From Clostridiales bacterium (lineage in GTDB: Bacteria > Bacillota > Clostridia > Christensenellales > UBA1242), in NCBI GenBank assembly GCA_015055815.1, contig SVHM01000009.1, positions 1 through 34,035 of the forward strand: a stretch of DNA of 34,035 nucleotides. The letters run 5' to 3'. Positions 22,855 through 32,776 of the stretch are shown here, piece by piece. Within the stretch, counting starts at the first letter, position 1. Each line of letters opens with the position of its first letter. The notes under the pieces were generated by a model. That model worked only from the letters and a program-made list of their open reading frames with translations, searched no databases and was not told the origin of the DNA. The position numbers were made by a program, and so were the translations under genes.

Positions 22855-22862
22855 GGTTGTTT
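22835..22862. terminator. Bidirectional terminator
   Basis: AACAGCCCTAGC and GCTAGGGTTGTT form a strong stem with a 5-nt loop, between the SLOG remnant and the phosphatase gene. Confidence 0.85.
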
Positions 22863-23395
22863 TATAATTTATAAGTTAATATTTCACAATGATTGTGACT
22901 ATAAGTTGAGATATTGCCGTCTTTTGGGATGCCAGTAAAATAACAATTAATCGTTTTACTTATTCCACCATGAGTAACAAGAATTATATTTTTGTCTTTA
23001 TACTTTTCTTTTATTTCATCAAGAAACTCATGTACTCTGGATATAACATCTAATACTTTTTCTGCATTTCCATAGTCCTTTTGGGGATAAACATTCCACC
23101 AATCATAACTATCTATATCATCAATGCTTGTCTTAGTATAAGTGCCCGCATCTCTTTCTTGAAGTCTTTTGTCAAGTATTATTTCTTTTTCTTTAGCATT
23201 AAGAAGTTCAGCAGTGTGCTTAGCCCTAACGAGTGGAGAAGATATTATAAAATCATAATCTATATCTTTAACTATTTCCCTTAATTCAGTAGCTTCTCTA
23301 ATACCTTTTTCATTCAAGTCGTCATCATTTGTTGAATTTATTCTATTTTCAACATTGACATTTGTTTCTCCATGTCTTACAACATATATTTGCAT
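22862..23395 (-). CDS. Histidine phosphatase family protein (phosphoglycerate-mutase-like)
   Basis: A 177-aa cytosolic member of the histidine phosphatase superfamily. The RHGET motif (residues 7-11, His9 the phospho-acceptor), Arg in SSPLVRAKHTA, Glu in LQERDAG (general acid) and the THGG motif near residue 142 are all present. Such short enzymes act on small phosphorylated metabolites (for example CobC- or PhoE-type). The substrate cannot be told here, and no cobalamin gene is nearby. ATG 23395 has a TTGGAGAAAAT ribosome site. Monocistronic. Confidence 0.9.
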   Translation of the reverse strand: MQIYVVRHGETNVNVENRINSTNDDDLNEKGIREATELREIVKDIDYDFIISSPLVRAKHTAELLNAKEKEIILDKRLQERDAGTYTKTSIDDIDSYDWWNVYPQKDYGNAEKVLDVISRVHEFLDEIKEKYKDKNIILVTHGGISKTINCYFTGIPKDGNISTYSHNHCEILTYKL

Positions 23396-23435
23396 ATTTT
23401 CTCCAAATAAACTTATCCATCATTTTTTACAACAA

Positions 23436-23460
23436 AGTCCACGTAAAAATTTCGTGGACT
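23436..23460. terminator. Hairpin downstream of the NUDIX gene, probable terminator
   Basis: AGTCCACG (23436-23443) and CGTGGACT (23453-23460) are a perfect 8-bp stem. Leftward it is followed by TTTGTTG, a weak T-tract. Confidence 0.6.
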
Positions 23461-23471
23461 AAAGGTTTAGT

Positions 23472-24023
23472 TTAATTTTTAGTTAAATATTCTTCATACT
23501 TTTTAATCATTCTGAGCATTGCATAATCGTTTGGGTCTACTAATTTTAAAGCTTCGCTTATAGAAACCCATTTAATATCAAAAGACTCTTCTGAAATCTT
23601 AAAATCATGATTATTAACAACAAACAAGAAGTTTATATCATAGTGAAAATGTTCGGGCTCAATTTTTCTTTCGTTAAATGCAACTTCATTTACAGCGACA
23701 TCAAAAATTTGTGTTTCACCTAATGTAAAATCTTTAATACCCGACTCTTCTTCAACTTCTCTTTTGGCAACATTTAAGACATCTTCTTCACCATCACAAT
23801 GACCACCAAATTGAAACCACATATCGGTTATCCCATGATGATTAAGTAGTATATTCCCTTCATTATCACACACAAATGCACCAGCAGTTATATGACCTTT
23901 CAAATTCGTGCGACTATAACAATTTTGATTATTTTCTAGAAAAGAAAGGATTTTTCCCAAATCTTCACTTTCTTTTTTATCATAAGGGATATACTTTCTT
24001 AAACTTTGAACAAGACTTAACAT
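23472..24023 (-). CDS. NUDIX hydrolase
   Basis: A 183-aa NUDIX-family pyrophosphohydrolase. The full box G-x5-E-x7-REV-x-EE-x-G is present at about residues 74-95 (GHCDGEEDVLNVAKREVEEE). The N-terminal part (SLVQSLRKYIPYDKKE) and the spacing resemble the mutT/nudix proteins that Clostridia often annotate as NTP- or isoprenoid-diphosphate hydrolases. The substrate is not determined. I chose ATG 24023 with TAGGAGATTTAAAG; the longer frame to 24056 would overlap secA and lacks a site. It starts 11 bp after the secA stop and is co-transcribed. Confidence 0.9.
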   Translation of the reverse strand: MLSLVQSLRKYIPYDKKESEDLGKILSFLENNQNCYSRTNLKGHITAGAFVCDNEGNILLNHHGITDMWFQFGGHCDGEEDVLNVAKREVEEESGIKDFTLGETQIFDVAVNEVAFNERKIEPEHFHYDINFLFVVNNHDFKISEESFDIKWVSISEALKLVDPNDYAMLRMIKKYEEYLTKN

Positions 24024-24034
24024 CTTTAAATCTC

Positions 24035-26896
24035 CTACGCATCTTTTCCGCAACATTGTTTGTATTTCTTACCGCTTCCACATGGGCATAAGTCATTTCT
24101 ACCTACAACTTTGCCTTTTGTTTTGGCTTGTGTCGTCTCGCCATTATTGGTTATCATGTCAATTGAAGTTTTTGCATTCATAAGTTTCTGGATATTTTCA
24201 TCCATCTTATCTTTAACTTCTTTTGGAGTAACGGTCTTACTTCCGCCATCTTTATCGGCTTTTTCTTTGGCTTCTTTTTCTTTAATTTTTTCTTCAGTGA
24301 TTTTTCTAATCTTATCCAAATCTTCTTCTGTTAATTTCTTAGTTTTTACACTAACAGGAACTTTTCTCTCAATTTGAACTCTGAAGTTAATAAGGAACAT
24401 TGCAGTTTCTTCTCTTACTCTGCCAATCATTTCTTCATAAGCCCTACTGCTTTCTTCTTTGAAAGCAATAATTGGGTCATGGTTACCATATGCTCTAAGT
24501 CCAATTTCACCACGTAAAATTTCCATAAAGTCAATATGGTCTCTCCACAAGCTATCTACAACTCTAAGTAGTATTTCTCTTTCAATTCTTAAATGGTCAA
24601 TAGCAATTTCTTTTAGCGCTTTGCATTTTTGTTCATAAATTTCAACTGCTTTATCAGCAACTTTTTCGGCTAATTCTTCTGCTTCAAGGCCTTCAATCAT
24701 ATTGTTATTTACAAAGTTAAAGTCGGGTGGAAGAACTCTATTATTTAGGTTATTATTAATCTTTTCAATATCCCATTCTTCCCAAGATGGTTTGTCATCA
24801 ATACCGTCATACAATGCATTTGTTGCAAATTCTCTAATCATATCGATAACTTCTTCGTGGATATCTGCACCATCTAGAACTCTATTTCTTTCTCTATAAA
24901 TTTCTCTTCTTTGTTGGTTGTTTACGTCGTCAAATTTCAAAACTGTGTGTCTTGCTGAGAAGTTGAAGCCTTCTATTCTTCTTTGAGCAGCTTCAATTTG
25001 TTTTGACAAGAATTTAAGTGTAAATGCAGTGTCGTCAGAAATTTTAAAGAACCTTACAACTCCTTGTAATTTCTCACCACCAAATCTTCTCATAAGTTCG
25101 TCTTCCATAGAAACAAAGAACTTACTAGATCCTGGGTCTCCTTGTCTACCAGCACGACCCCTTAACTGATTGTCTATTCTTCTACTTTCATGTCTTTCAG
25201 TACCAACAATATGAAGTCCACCAAGAGAAATAACTTTCACCTTTTCGTCTTCTGTTACTTGTTCAAATTCTTTATAATACTTTTTATATTTCTCTCTAAT
25301 TTTCTCAAGTTCAGGAGTTTCGCTAGGTAAATATGATGTACAGAAATCTATTTGTTCTTCGGTATAACCTAGTTCGCTCATTTTTTGTTTAGCTAGAAAT
25401 TCAGGGTTTCCACCAAGCATAATATCGGTACCACGACCAGCCATGTTTGTAGCAATCGTTACTTGTCCAAGTCTACCAGCCTGTGCTATAATCAAACTTT
25501 CTTTTTGATGGTTCTTTGCATTAAGAACGTTATGTTTAATTCCCGCTCTTGTTAATTCTTTTGAAATCTCTTCACTCTTTTCAATTGTAACAGTACCAAC
25601 AAGAATTGGTCTACCGCTCTCGTGAACAGTTTTTACTTCTTCTACAATAGCATTGATTTTTGCTTTTTCAGTTGGATATACAACGTCTGTCCAGTCAATT
25701 CTTCTTATAGGTTTATTTGTAGGAATTGTAACAACGTCCAAGTTATAAATTTTATTAAACTCAGTTTCTTCTGTTTTTGCAGTACCCGTCATACCACTAA
25801 TTTTATCGTATACTCTGAAGAAATTTTGGAAAGTAATTGTTGCCAAAGTTTTATTTTCGTCTCTTACTTCCAAGCCTTCTTTTGCTTCAATTGCTTGATG
25901 AAGACCGTTTGAATATTTTCTTCCTTCCATTAGTCTTCCAGTAAATTCGTCAACAATAATAATTTCACCATCTTTAACGATATAATTATTATCTTCAATC
26001 ATAATAAATTGTGCTTTCAAAGCATTATTGATGTAGTGGTTAAGTTCAATATTTGCAATATCACTCAAGTTTTCAATCTTGTAATACTTCTCAGCCTTAG
26101 CAATACCATTTTCGTTAAGTCTAATAGCTTTTTCTTTCTCATCAATTTCGTAGTCATCTTCTTTAAGTGATTTAGCAAATTTACTAGCCTTGATATATTC
26201 TTCACTACTCTTCATACCCCTACCAGAAATGATAAGTGGAGTTCTAGCTTCGTCAATAAGAATACTATCTACTTCGTCAATAATGGCAAAGTGATATGCT
26301 CTACAAACTCTATCTTCGGCACGCATAACCATATTATCTCTTAAGTAATCAAAACCAAGTTCGTTATTTGTACTATAAGTAATGTCACAATCGTATGCCA
26401 ACTTTTTCTCAGCAGGGCTCATATCATGTCTTGATATACCAACTGTTAGTCCTAAGAACTTGAAAATCTTACCCATCCATTCTGCGTCTCTTGAGCTTAG
26501 GTATTCGTTAACTGTAACGATATGCACACCCTTGCCTTCAAGTGCTACTAGATATGCTGGAAGTGTTTCAACTAAAGTTTTACCTTCACCCGTTCTCATC
26601 TCAGCAATTCTACCTTGGAATAAAGCAATTCCCCCCAAAATCTGAACGTGGTAATGTCTCTTACCAATTACTCTAGTACTTGCTTCTCTCACACAAGCAA
26701 AAGCATCTGGCAAAATATCTATTGGCTTTTCGCCTTTCGCTAGTCTATCTTTTAAAATTTTTGTAGTGCCCTTTAACTCATCATCAGTCATGGCTCTATA
26801 TTTATCGCTAAGGTCTTCAACCTTTTTTGCAATCTTTTCTAATTTATCTATGTTTCTTGTGTTGTCCGATTTAAAAATTTTACTTAAGAAACCCAT
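24035..26896 (-). CDS. secA: Preprotein translocase ATPase SecA
   Basis: The 953-aa motor drives unfolded preproteins through SecYEG. The DEAD-type motor carries MRTGEGKTLV (Walker A) and IIDEVDSILIDEART (Walker B). NMAGRGTDI and QLRGRAGRQGD are helicase motifs V-VI of NBD2. The helical scaffold and wing domains follow. The C-terminus has a Lys/Glu-rich linker and a complete zinc-binding SEC-C motif (CPCGSGKKYKQCC) that binds SecB or ribosomes. Length is slightly above the Firmicutes norm because of the linker. ATG 26896 follows TTGAAGGAGATTTTGT. The cotranscribed next gene is the NUDIX hydrolase. Confidence 0.98.
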   Translation of the reverse strand: MGFLSKIFKSDNTRNIDKLEKIAKKVEDLSDKYRAMTDDELKGTTKILKDRLAKGEKPIDILPDAFACVREASTRVIGKRHYHVQILGGIALFQGRIAEMRTGEGKTLVETLPAYLVALEGKGVHIVTVNEYLSSRDAEWMGKIFKFLGLTVGISRHDMSPAEKKLAYDCDITYSTNNELGFDYLRDNMVMRAEDRVCRAYHFAIIDEVDSILIDEARTPLIISGRGMKSSEEYIKASKFAKSLKEDDYEIDEKEKAIRLNENGIAKAEKYYKIENLSDIANIELNHYINNALKAQFIMIEDNNYIVKDGEIIIVDEFTGRLMEGRKYSNGLHQAIEAKEGLEVRDENKTLATITFQNFFRVYDKISGMTGTAKTEETEFNKIYNLDVVTIPTNKPIRRIDWTDVVYPTEKAKINAIVEEVKTVHESGRPILVGTVTIEKSEEISKELTRAGIKHNVLNAKNHQKESLIIAQAGRLGQVTIATNMAGRGTDIMLGGNPEFLAKQKMSELGYTEEQIDFCTSYLPSETPELEKIREKYKKYYKEFEQVTEDEKVKVISLGGLHIVGTERHESRRIDNQLRGRAGRQGDPGSSKFFVSMEDELMRRFGGEKLQGVVRFFKISDDTAFTLKFLSKQIEAAQRRIEGFNFSARHTVLKFDDVNNQQRREIYRERNRVLDGADIHEEVIDMIREFATNALYDGIDDKPSWEEWDIEKINNNLNNRVLPPDFNFVNNNMIEGLEAEELAEKVADKAVEIYEQKCKALKEIAIDHLRIEREILLRVVDSLWRDHIDFMEILRGEIGLRAYGNHDPIIAFKEESSRAYEEMIGRVREETAMFLINFRVQIERKVPVSVKTKKLTEEDLDKIRKITEEKIKEKEAKEKADKDGGSKTVTPKEVKDKMDENIQKLMNAKTSIDMITNNGETTQAKTKGKVVGRNDLCPCGSGKKYKQCCGKDA

Positions 26897-27045
26897 ACAA
26901 AATCTCCTTCAAGTCGATATTTCTCTTCATCTTATATTTTACAATAAAAAAGCCAAAAACTCCAAACATTTTTGACCTTTTATTTACGCTATTAACTATA
27001 TATTTAACTTGTATTTTTACAAAACCATAATTTTCGATAAAATTT

Positions 27046-27747
27046 TTATTCAAGCGAAGAATTTACAGGTGTTCTAGCAAGACACAGATAGTCTACCTTT
27101 AACGCACCTTTACTTTTAAGAAATCTAGACGCTTCATCAATAGTACTACCAGTTGTAAAAATATCGTCTATCAAAAGTATATCTTTCCCTTCAACACTCA
27201 CGCCATCAAAAAGTTCAAAAGCATTTTCCAAATTTTCAACTCTATTGTCCCTATTAAGACCCGATTGGTGTGGTGTATCTTTTCGTCTAAACATAATATT
27301 ATTATATACTTTCCCCGTATTTTTAGAAATTTCTTTTGCTAAAATATCACTTTGATTAAAACCCCTTTTCTTTTGTCTATTTTTGTGTATAGGAATGGGA
27401 ATTATATAATCATAAACGTTTTTCAACTGTAAAAATTTATCGTACATCATTTTGCTAAAACACGTGCCTAAATATTTACCATTATGATTTTTGAAACTAA
27501 GTATCTTAATTTTAATATCACCATCATAATTACAAACTGAGTACCCCTTATCAAACTCTCTTGAATATTTCTTACACTCAAGACAAACATCTCCACTACC
27601 AACAAGTTCGCCACCACATTTGACACATGGTGTTTTAATTAAATTTAAAAGCTCATAACAATTCTCACAAACAAAATCTCTATCAATTTCAACACCGCAA
27701 AATATACACTTATAATTACTAGGAAAAAATATATCACTTATTCTCAT
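27046..27747 (-). CDS. comF: ComF family phosphoribosyltransferase-like protein
   Basis: A 233-aa ComFC-type protein implicated in natural transformation. The N-terminal double zinc finger has CIFC...CENC and CVKC...CLEC, and the C-terminal type-I phosphoribosyltransferase fold ends with the PRPP motif ILLIDDIFTTGSTIDEA (about residues 189-205). I prefer ATG 27747 (GGAG 7 nt upstream) to the in-frame ATG 27759. Either way the start lies inside the recD2 gene, overlapping its stop by about 14 bases, so translation is probably coupled. It is the last gene of the cmk-HAD-recD2-comF operon. Confidence 0.92.
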   Translation of the reverse strand: MRISDIFFPSNYKCIFCGVEIDRDFVCENCYELLNLIKTPCVKCGGELVGSGDVCLECKKYSREFDKGYSVCNYDGDIKIKILSFKNHNGKYLGTCFSKMMYDKFLQLKNVYDYIIPIPIHKNRQKKRGFNQSDILAKEISKNTGKVYNNIMFRRKDTPHQSGLNRDNRVENLENAFELFDGVSVEGKDILLIDDIFTTGSTIDEASRFLKSKGALKVDYLCLARTPVNSSLE

Positions 27748-29956
27748 AAGGTTCTCCATCTAGTTCTAAAAAGAATTTAAGCATTGTATATCTTATCTTG
27801 GTATAATTATTTTTTACCATTCTAGCAATTGTTTGTTTAGTACCAACTAGCACTACCATTTGTTTCGCTCTAGTAACTGCTGTATACAGAAGATTTCTAG
27901 TAAGAAGCATTGGTGGACCAGAAACCACAGGAATAACAACACATGCAAATTCACTACCTTGACTTTTGTGAATAGTAATTGCATAACTAAGCACTAGTTC
28001 ATTCAAATCGCTCTTTATATATCTAGCAACCCTTCCATCTTCAAATTCAACAACCACTTCCCACGTATTAATATCAATATCGGTAATAATACCCATATCA
28101 CCATTAAATACACCTTGACCAAACATGCCGTTCCTACTCCATGCCCTTTCGTAGTTATTAGTAATTTGCATTACCCTATCGTACTTTCTATAAATCACCT
28201 TATCAGTTGCTATTTCCAATTTTTTTAGGCTTGGTGGATTTAATTTCTCTTGCAAACAACTATTTATATTATCAATTCCAACAACACCATTTTTCATTGG
28301 TGCCAATACTTGCACCTTACTACTATCCACACCCAAATAATTAGGTATTCTAGTTGTGCACATATTAACAATGCTTTCTAATACTTTATCTCCATTATCT
28401 TTATTATCAAAGAAAAAGTCTTTACTGCTATTATTAAGTTTTGGCATTTCTCCATTATTAATAGCATGTGCATTTACAATAATAAGACTGTCTTCACTTT
28501 GTCTATAAATATGTGTAAGTTGCGAGACCGCAAAGCATCCACTCTCTAACATATCTCCAAGTACATTACCAGCACCAACCGAAGCTAATTGGTCTTTGTC
28601 TCCAACAAGGACTAGTTTTGCTCCCCTTTTAATTGACCTTACCAAATAATACATCAGTTGTACGTCTACCATACTTACTTCATCTACGATTATTACATCA
28701 TAATTAAGTTTCGTCTGGTTATTAAAGAAAAATCCGCCATCTCCGCCCGACATTTCAAGCGCTCTATGAATTGTACTAGCATCTTCTCCCGTACTCTCGC
28801 TAAGTCTTTTAGCCGCACGCCCCGTTGGTGCCATGAGTTTAACTTTAAGTCTCATACTTTTAAAAATCTGAAGCATACACTTAACAATTGTAGTTTTACC
28901 AGTACCCGGACCACCAGTTATAATTGTCACACCATTATTAACAGCCTTTTTAACCGCTTCTTTTTGATTTTCGTGCATTTTAATTTTATTTATACTTTCA
29001 TAATGTTCAATATCTTCATCTACATTAAAATTACTACTCTCGCTATCTCCATTTAAAAGAATAAGAGTATCTGCAAGTATTTTTTCTATCTTGTAATACT
29101 GACTAAGTGCGACTACTGAAGTATTATCAATTTCTAATTTCTTTAAATACCCATCAATTGCCAATTTTTCAATAATACTTTCAAGTCTTGCTTGTAGGTC
29201 GGGAATATTAAGAAGTGTAAAAACCCCTTCAATTAACGATACTTCTTGCATATAAGTATTTCCATTTTTGTCGCTATTTTCTTTCAACACATGAAGAATT
29301 CCCGCTCTTAATCTAAAATCACTATCATGAGAAACACCAAGCGACATTGCAATTTTGTCAGCAGTAAAAAAACCTACTCCGTCAATATCTTCAACCAGTT
29401 TGTATGGATTTGTTTTTAAAATATTTTCTGTCCCTTCTCCATACTGGTTGTATATTTTAATTGCTAGGTTAGTACTTATATTATATTGTTGCATAAGCAT
29501 AACGGCATTTTGCATTGCATGCACTTCTTCATACGCTCTACAAATGTCTTCTGCTTTCTTCGCACTTACATTTCTACATTCGGTAAGTCTTTCATGATTA
29601 AATCTAATAATATCTAATGTTGCTTCGCCAAATTTATCTACAATATTTTTAGCGGTAATTGGACCTACACCCGGTATAAGCCCACTACTTAAATACCTAA
29701 TAATTCCTTCATTTGTATTTGGCGGACAAATTTTTACACTATCCACCATAAACTGCTCACCGTATTTTTTGTTTAGAGTAAACTTACCATTAAGTTCCAC
29801 CCACTCCCCTTCGTTAATAATAGGAAATCTACCTGTAGCAGTTATAAATTCTTTGTTTACATCAACTAGTACAACAGTATAGTTATTATCTTCATTTCGA
29901 AAAATTACTTCTTGTATAATGCCTTTTATAGTTGTTAAATCTCTCAGTCTTGACAT
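27734..29956 (-). CDS. recD2: RecD2-type (RecD-like) DNA helicase
   Basis: A 740-aa SF1B 5'-3' helicase for DNA repair and replication-fork maintenance in bacteria without RecBCD. The N-terminal OB and helix-hairpin-helix region (about residues 1-210, with SGLIPGVGPITAKNI) marks the RecD2 class. Walker A is GGPGTGKTT (348-356), Walker B VDEVSMVD (about 425), and the C-terminal UvrD-like domain ends with SYAITIHKSQGSEF and LLYTAVTRAKQMVVLVG. ATG 29956 follows TTAAGGGAAAC. It is 15 bp downstream of the HAD gene and overlaps comF. Confidence 0.95.
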   Translation of the reverse strand: MSRLRDLTTIKGIIQEVIFRNEDNNYTVVLVDVNKEFITATGRFPIINEGEWVELNGKFTLNKKYGEQFMVDSVKICPPNTNEGIIRYLSSGLIPGVGPITAKNIVDKFGEATLDIIRFNHERLTECRNVSAKKAEDICRAYEEVHAMQNAVMLMQQYNISTNLAIKIYNQYGEGTENILKTNPYKLVEDIDGVGFFTADKIAMSLGVSHDSDFRLRAGILHVLKENSDKNGNTYMQEVSLIEGVFTLLNIPDLQARLESIIEKLAIDGYLKKLEIDNTSVVALSQYYKIEKILADTLILLNGDSESSNFNVDEDIEHYESINKIKMHENQKEAVKKAVNNGVTIITGGPGTGKTTIVKCMLQIFKSMRLKVKLMAPTGRAAKRLSESTGEDASTIHRALEMSGGDGGFFFNNQTKLNYDVIIVDEVSMVDVQLMYYLVRSIKRGAKLVLVGDKDQLASVGAGNVLGDMLESGCFAVSQLTHIYRQSEDSLIIVNAHAINNGEMPKLNNSSKDFFFDNKDNGDKVLESIVNMCTTRIPNYLGVDSSKVQVLAPMKNGVVGIDNINSCLQEKLNPPSLKKLEIATDKVIYRKYDRVMQITNNYERAWSRNGMFGQGVFNGDMGIITDIDINTWEVVVEFEDGRVARYIKSDLNELVLSYAITIHKSQGSEFACVVIPVVSGPPMLLTRNLLYTAVTRAKQMVVLVGTKQTIARMVKNNYTKIRYTMLKFFLELDGEPYENK

Positions 29957-29971
29957 GTTTCCCTTAAAACT

Positions 29972-30766
29972 TTAAATACTTTCAATATAATCTTTAATTA
30001 GATTAAACAAATCGCTTCCTTCAGAATAATCGGCCGGAGTAAAATAATTTACCCTACCTTCAATAAAACACTTTTGTGCCACTTTTCTAGCTTTGATATT
30101 CGACTTATCAAAAACACAAATAGAAAGTCCACCGCTATTCTTAACGACTTTAAATGACGGAATATCCGTTTCGCTATCACCGATATAAATAATATTTTTA
30201 AATGGCAATACTTCATCATCAGACATTTTTTCGTTAATTTTATCAAGCTCTCTCAAATGGTCAAGGACATTTTTTCTCACCCTATAAATATACTGCGTCT
30301 TACTTGTATAATTCACCACTTGACTAGGCCAAAAAGCAAAACCATCTTTGTAAGCATAGAAGTTTGCGTAAATTCTTTTGAATTTACCCGCAATTGAAGT
30401 ACCTTCAATTATTTCTTTAAGCCCCGAACTTACTACGAAATGCTCTACTTCATAGCCTAAACTTCTACCAATTTCATTTACCTTATCGAACCACTCTTCA
30501 ACACCCGAATAATACTTAATATCTTTACCAAAGTTTTTTAAATACTCCTTAGTAACACTCTTACCTTGAAGTTTGGCATGCTCAAGTATTCCGCACATAA
30601 GAGACAAACACATATCCATTTCAGTATCAATAGCAAGTTTTTCATTAGCCATAAAAAAATCTTTGGCACTATCATACCCCATGTCTTGCATAAGTCCATA
30701 TTCATGCATATAACCTTTTGCAAGTGTATAATCAAAATCATATAAAATCGCTACTTTTTTTTGCAT
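29972..30766 (-). CDS. HAD-superfamily phosphatase-like protein
   Basis: A 264-aa haloacid-dehalogenase-fold protein. Motif I is YDFDYTLA (residues 9-16; nucleophile and second Asp present), motif II is HFVVSSG (Ser), and motif IV is IGDSETDIPSF. A helical cap lies between residues 25 and 105. The arrangement recalls phosphoserine-phosphatase-like HADs, but the substrate is not indicated. ATG 30766 follows AGGGGGAGAGT. It sits between cmk (41 bp) and recD2 (15 bp) in the leftward operon. Confidence 0.85.
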   Translation of the reverse strand: MQKKVAILYDFDYTLAKGYMHEYGLMQDMGYDSAKDFFMANEKLAIDTEMDMCLSLMCGILEHAKLQGKSVTKEYLKNFGKDIKYYSGVEEWFDKVNEIGRSLGYEVEHFVVSSGLKEIIEGTSIAGKFKRIYANFYAYKDGFAFWPSQVVNYTSKTQYIYRVRKNVLDHLRELDKINEKMSDDEVLPFKNIIYIGDSETDIPSFKVVKNSGGLSICVFDKSNIKARKVAQKCFIEGRVNYFTPADYSEGSDLFNLIKDYIESI

Positions 30767-30807
30767 ACTCTCCCCCTATTTAACAAAATAGTATTTATGC
30801 TTCAATA

Positions 30808-31476
30808 TTATTTTTTATGCTTATTAACTCTATCTTTAATAATGTCAATTACTTCTTCAATTGCCATATTGGTAGTATCAATCACATACGCACCATTTGG
30901 CACACAAAGTGGCGCAAAAGCTCTACTACTATCTTGTTCATCTCTAGCAATCATTTCTTGTTTAACAATCTCTAATGTTGTTTCTTTCTTTTCTTTTAAT
31001 TCTAAATATCTTCTCTTTGCTCTAACATCAACATCAGCAGTCATATAGAATTTATAATCTGCATCAGGCAAAACATAACTACCTATATCCCTTCCATCAA
31101 GAACGCAACTATTTGTTCTAGCAATCGCTCTTTGTATTTCAACAAGTTTCTTTCTCACCGATGGAATTTTTGAAACGGTTGAAGCAAGCATAGAAACTTC
31201 CCCCGTCCTAATAAGCCCCGTTACATCTTCACCATTTACAATAACTTTTTGAACACCATTATCATTTACAACTTCTAAATGAATATCATCTAAAATATTT
31301 TCAACCGATTTTTCATCAGCTACATCAACACCCTTAGAGTTGCAGTAATACCCTACCGCTCTATACATTGCACCAGTATCAAGATATGCAATACCAAATA
31401 CTTCAGCAATTTTTTTGGCAACAGTAGTCTTTCCACTACCGCTTGGTCCATCCAAAGTTATAATAAAATTTTTCAT
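30808..31476 (-). CDS. cmk: Cytidylate kinase
   Basis: A 222-aa (d)CMP kinase making CDP from CMP and ATP. The P-loop is LDGPSGSGKTTVAKKIA (residues 8-24), followed by LDTGAMYRAVG, and the catalytic core has CVLDGRDIGSYVLPDADYKFY with the expected Arg/Asp residues and a late SRAFAPLC lid. Length is normal. ATG 31476 follows AAGGGGGAATTT. It heads the operon with the HAD gene, recD2 and comF. Confidence 0.96.
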   Translation of the reverse strand: MKNFIITLDGPSGSGKTTVAKKIAEVFGIAYLDTGAMYRAVGYYCNSKGVDVADEKSVENILDDIHLEVVNDNGVQKVIVNGEDVTGLIRTGEVSMLASTVSKIPSVRKKLVEIQRAIARTNSCVLDGRDIGSYVLPDADYKFYMTADVDVRAKRRYLELKEKKETTLEIVKQEMIARDEQDSSRAFAPLCVPNGAYVIDTTNMAIEEVIDIIKDRVNKHKK

Positions 31477-31591
31477 AAATTCCCCCTTACTATTTTAATT
31501 ATCTTAACACATTATTTAATTTAATACAATTAAATAAAATAACTTTTCTCAAACATTTGTTTGATTTTAATATATCGTTTCAATAAAACAA

Positions 31592-31625
31592 AAATATCCG
31601 CAATAGTTTTTGCGGATATTTTTTT
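31592..31625. terminator. Terminator of the sigma factor gene
   Basis: AAATATCCGCAA and TTGCGGATATTT form a strong stem with T-runs on both strands. It overlaps the 3' end of the sigma-like gene and separates it from cmk. Confidence 0.8.
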
Positions 31626-32712
31626 ACATTGAATTGCCTTGTCTTTCTTTTAATGCCTTTTTTAAAAATCTATCTTTTATAGATATTACTGTTCGTCTAT
31701 TTATTCCATATTCTTTTTCTATTTCAGCAGTAGACATTTGCCTTTGACCATGTAAGCCATACAAACACTCAATTACCATAACATGCTCTGGATTTTTCAT
31801 TTCATTAAGTAAATATTCAACTTCTTCTGTTGTAAACATTTGACTTAGTCTTACCCTTTCAATCCCAAGCAATCTATCAACCGTTTTGCAAACTTCATGC
31901 ACCTTTGTAATACTGCAACCAAGTTTATCGGCAATTTCTTTTTGTGTACACTTCCTTACACCATTAAGTCCATACACCATTTCCAAAATATACTTATGCA
32001 CAGAATTACTTGTAGTGTGAATATAATCGGATATTAATTTTAAATTATTGTCTTCTTCTAACGCACCATCACTTAAATAATATTCTCTATATTTACTTTT
32101 TAATAAACACATTCTTCTATTAACACTGCTCATAGAAAGTCCCATATCTTCGGCAATATCCATAATAGTTTGTCTGTCTCTTCCCAATAAACCCAAGTTT
32201 CTAATAAAAATTTCTCTATCTAACTTATTTAATCTATCAAGAAATCTATTTACCATATCATCATTTGCAATATCTCCCACAAAATCATCTTCGTCGGGAA
32301 TTATATCAAACATATCCAAATCATCTTGTTCTTTAGATTTTGACGCAACAATTTTAGGTTCCCAATCTTGAAAAAGAACATCATTTGGAGCATGTAAATT
32401 TCTCACTTTATAACTAATAAATCTTTTTATCCAAAATGATGCGTATGTAGAAAACTCAACACCTTTTGAAATATCATACTTATCAATAGCAGTAACCAGA
32501 CCAATTGTTCCTTCTTGCATAAGGTCATCAAGTTCAACCCCTTGATTTGCATGTTTACAAACAAAAGATGCAACCAATCTCAAATTATGTTCAATAAGCA
32601 AACTTCTCACTTCTTCATCTTTTGTCACCGCATATTTTCTAAAAAGCACCGCTTGTTCATCTCTACTCAAACTAGCAGGTAATGTCCTTATATAACTGTC
32701 AAATCCATTCAT
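31624..32712 (-). CDS. Sigma-70-family factor with three region-4-like helix-turn-helix domains
   Basis: A 362-aa sigma-70-type protein. Region 2 (about residues 37-105) is clear: LIEHNLRLVASFV, LDDLMQEGTIGLVTAIDKYD and EFSTYASFWIKRFISYKVRN. After an acidic linker come three similar HTH units: about 155-210 (LDREIFIRNLGLLGRDRQ...), 235-285 (VYGLNGVRKCTQKEIADKLG) and 300-355 (LYGLHGQRQMSTAEIEKEYG). Normal group 1-3 factors have a single region 4. ATG 32712 follows GGAAGAATTGAAA. ATG 32727 is possible, but the GTG at 32766 would be on the transcription start. It may control a developmental or stress regulon. No anti-sigma gene is adjacent. Confidence 0.85.
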   Translation of the reverse strand: MNGFDSYIRTLPASLSRDEQAVLFRKYAVTKDEEVRSLLIEHNLRLVASFVCKHANQGVELDDLMQEGTIGLVTAIDKYDISKGVEFSTYASFWIKRFISYKVRNLHAPNDVLFQDWEPKIVASKSKEQDDLDMFDIIPDEDDFVGDIANDDMVNRFLDRLNKLDREIFIRNLGLLGRDRQTIMDIAEDMGLSMSSVNRRMCLLKSKYREYYLSDGALEEDNNLKLISDYIHTTSNSVHKYILEMVYGLNGVRKCTQKEIADKLGCSITKVHEVCKTVDRLLGIERVRLSQMFTTEEVEYLLNEMKNPEHVMVIECLYGLHGQRQMSTAEIEKEYGINRRTVISIKDRFLKKALKERQGNSM

Positions 32713-32776
32713 TTTCAATTCTTCCATAAATTTTAAAACCCCATAGCAAGCCACCACTTGCACCACTTATTTATAA

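Noticed and set aside
26766..26975. 69-aa rightward frame over the secA start
   Set aside because: It is a shadow of secA without a ribosome site.
28658..29056. 132-aa rightward frame inside recD2
   Set aside because: It is antisense to the conserved helicase motifs, with low-complexity aromatic composition.
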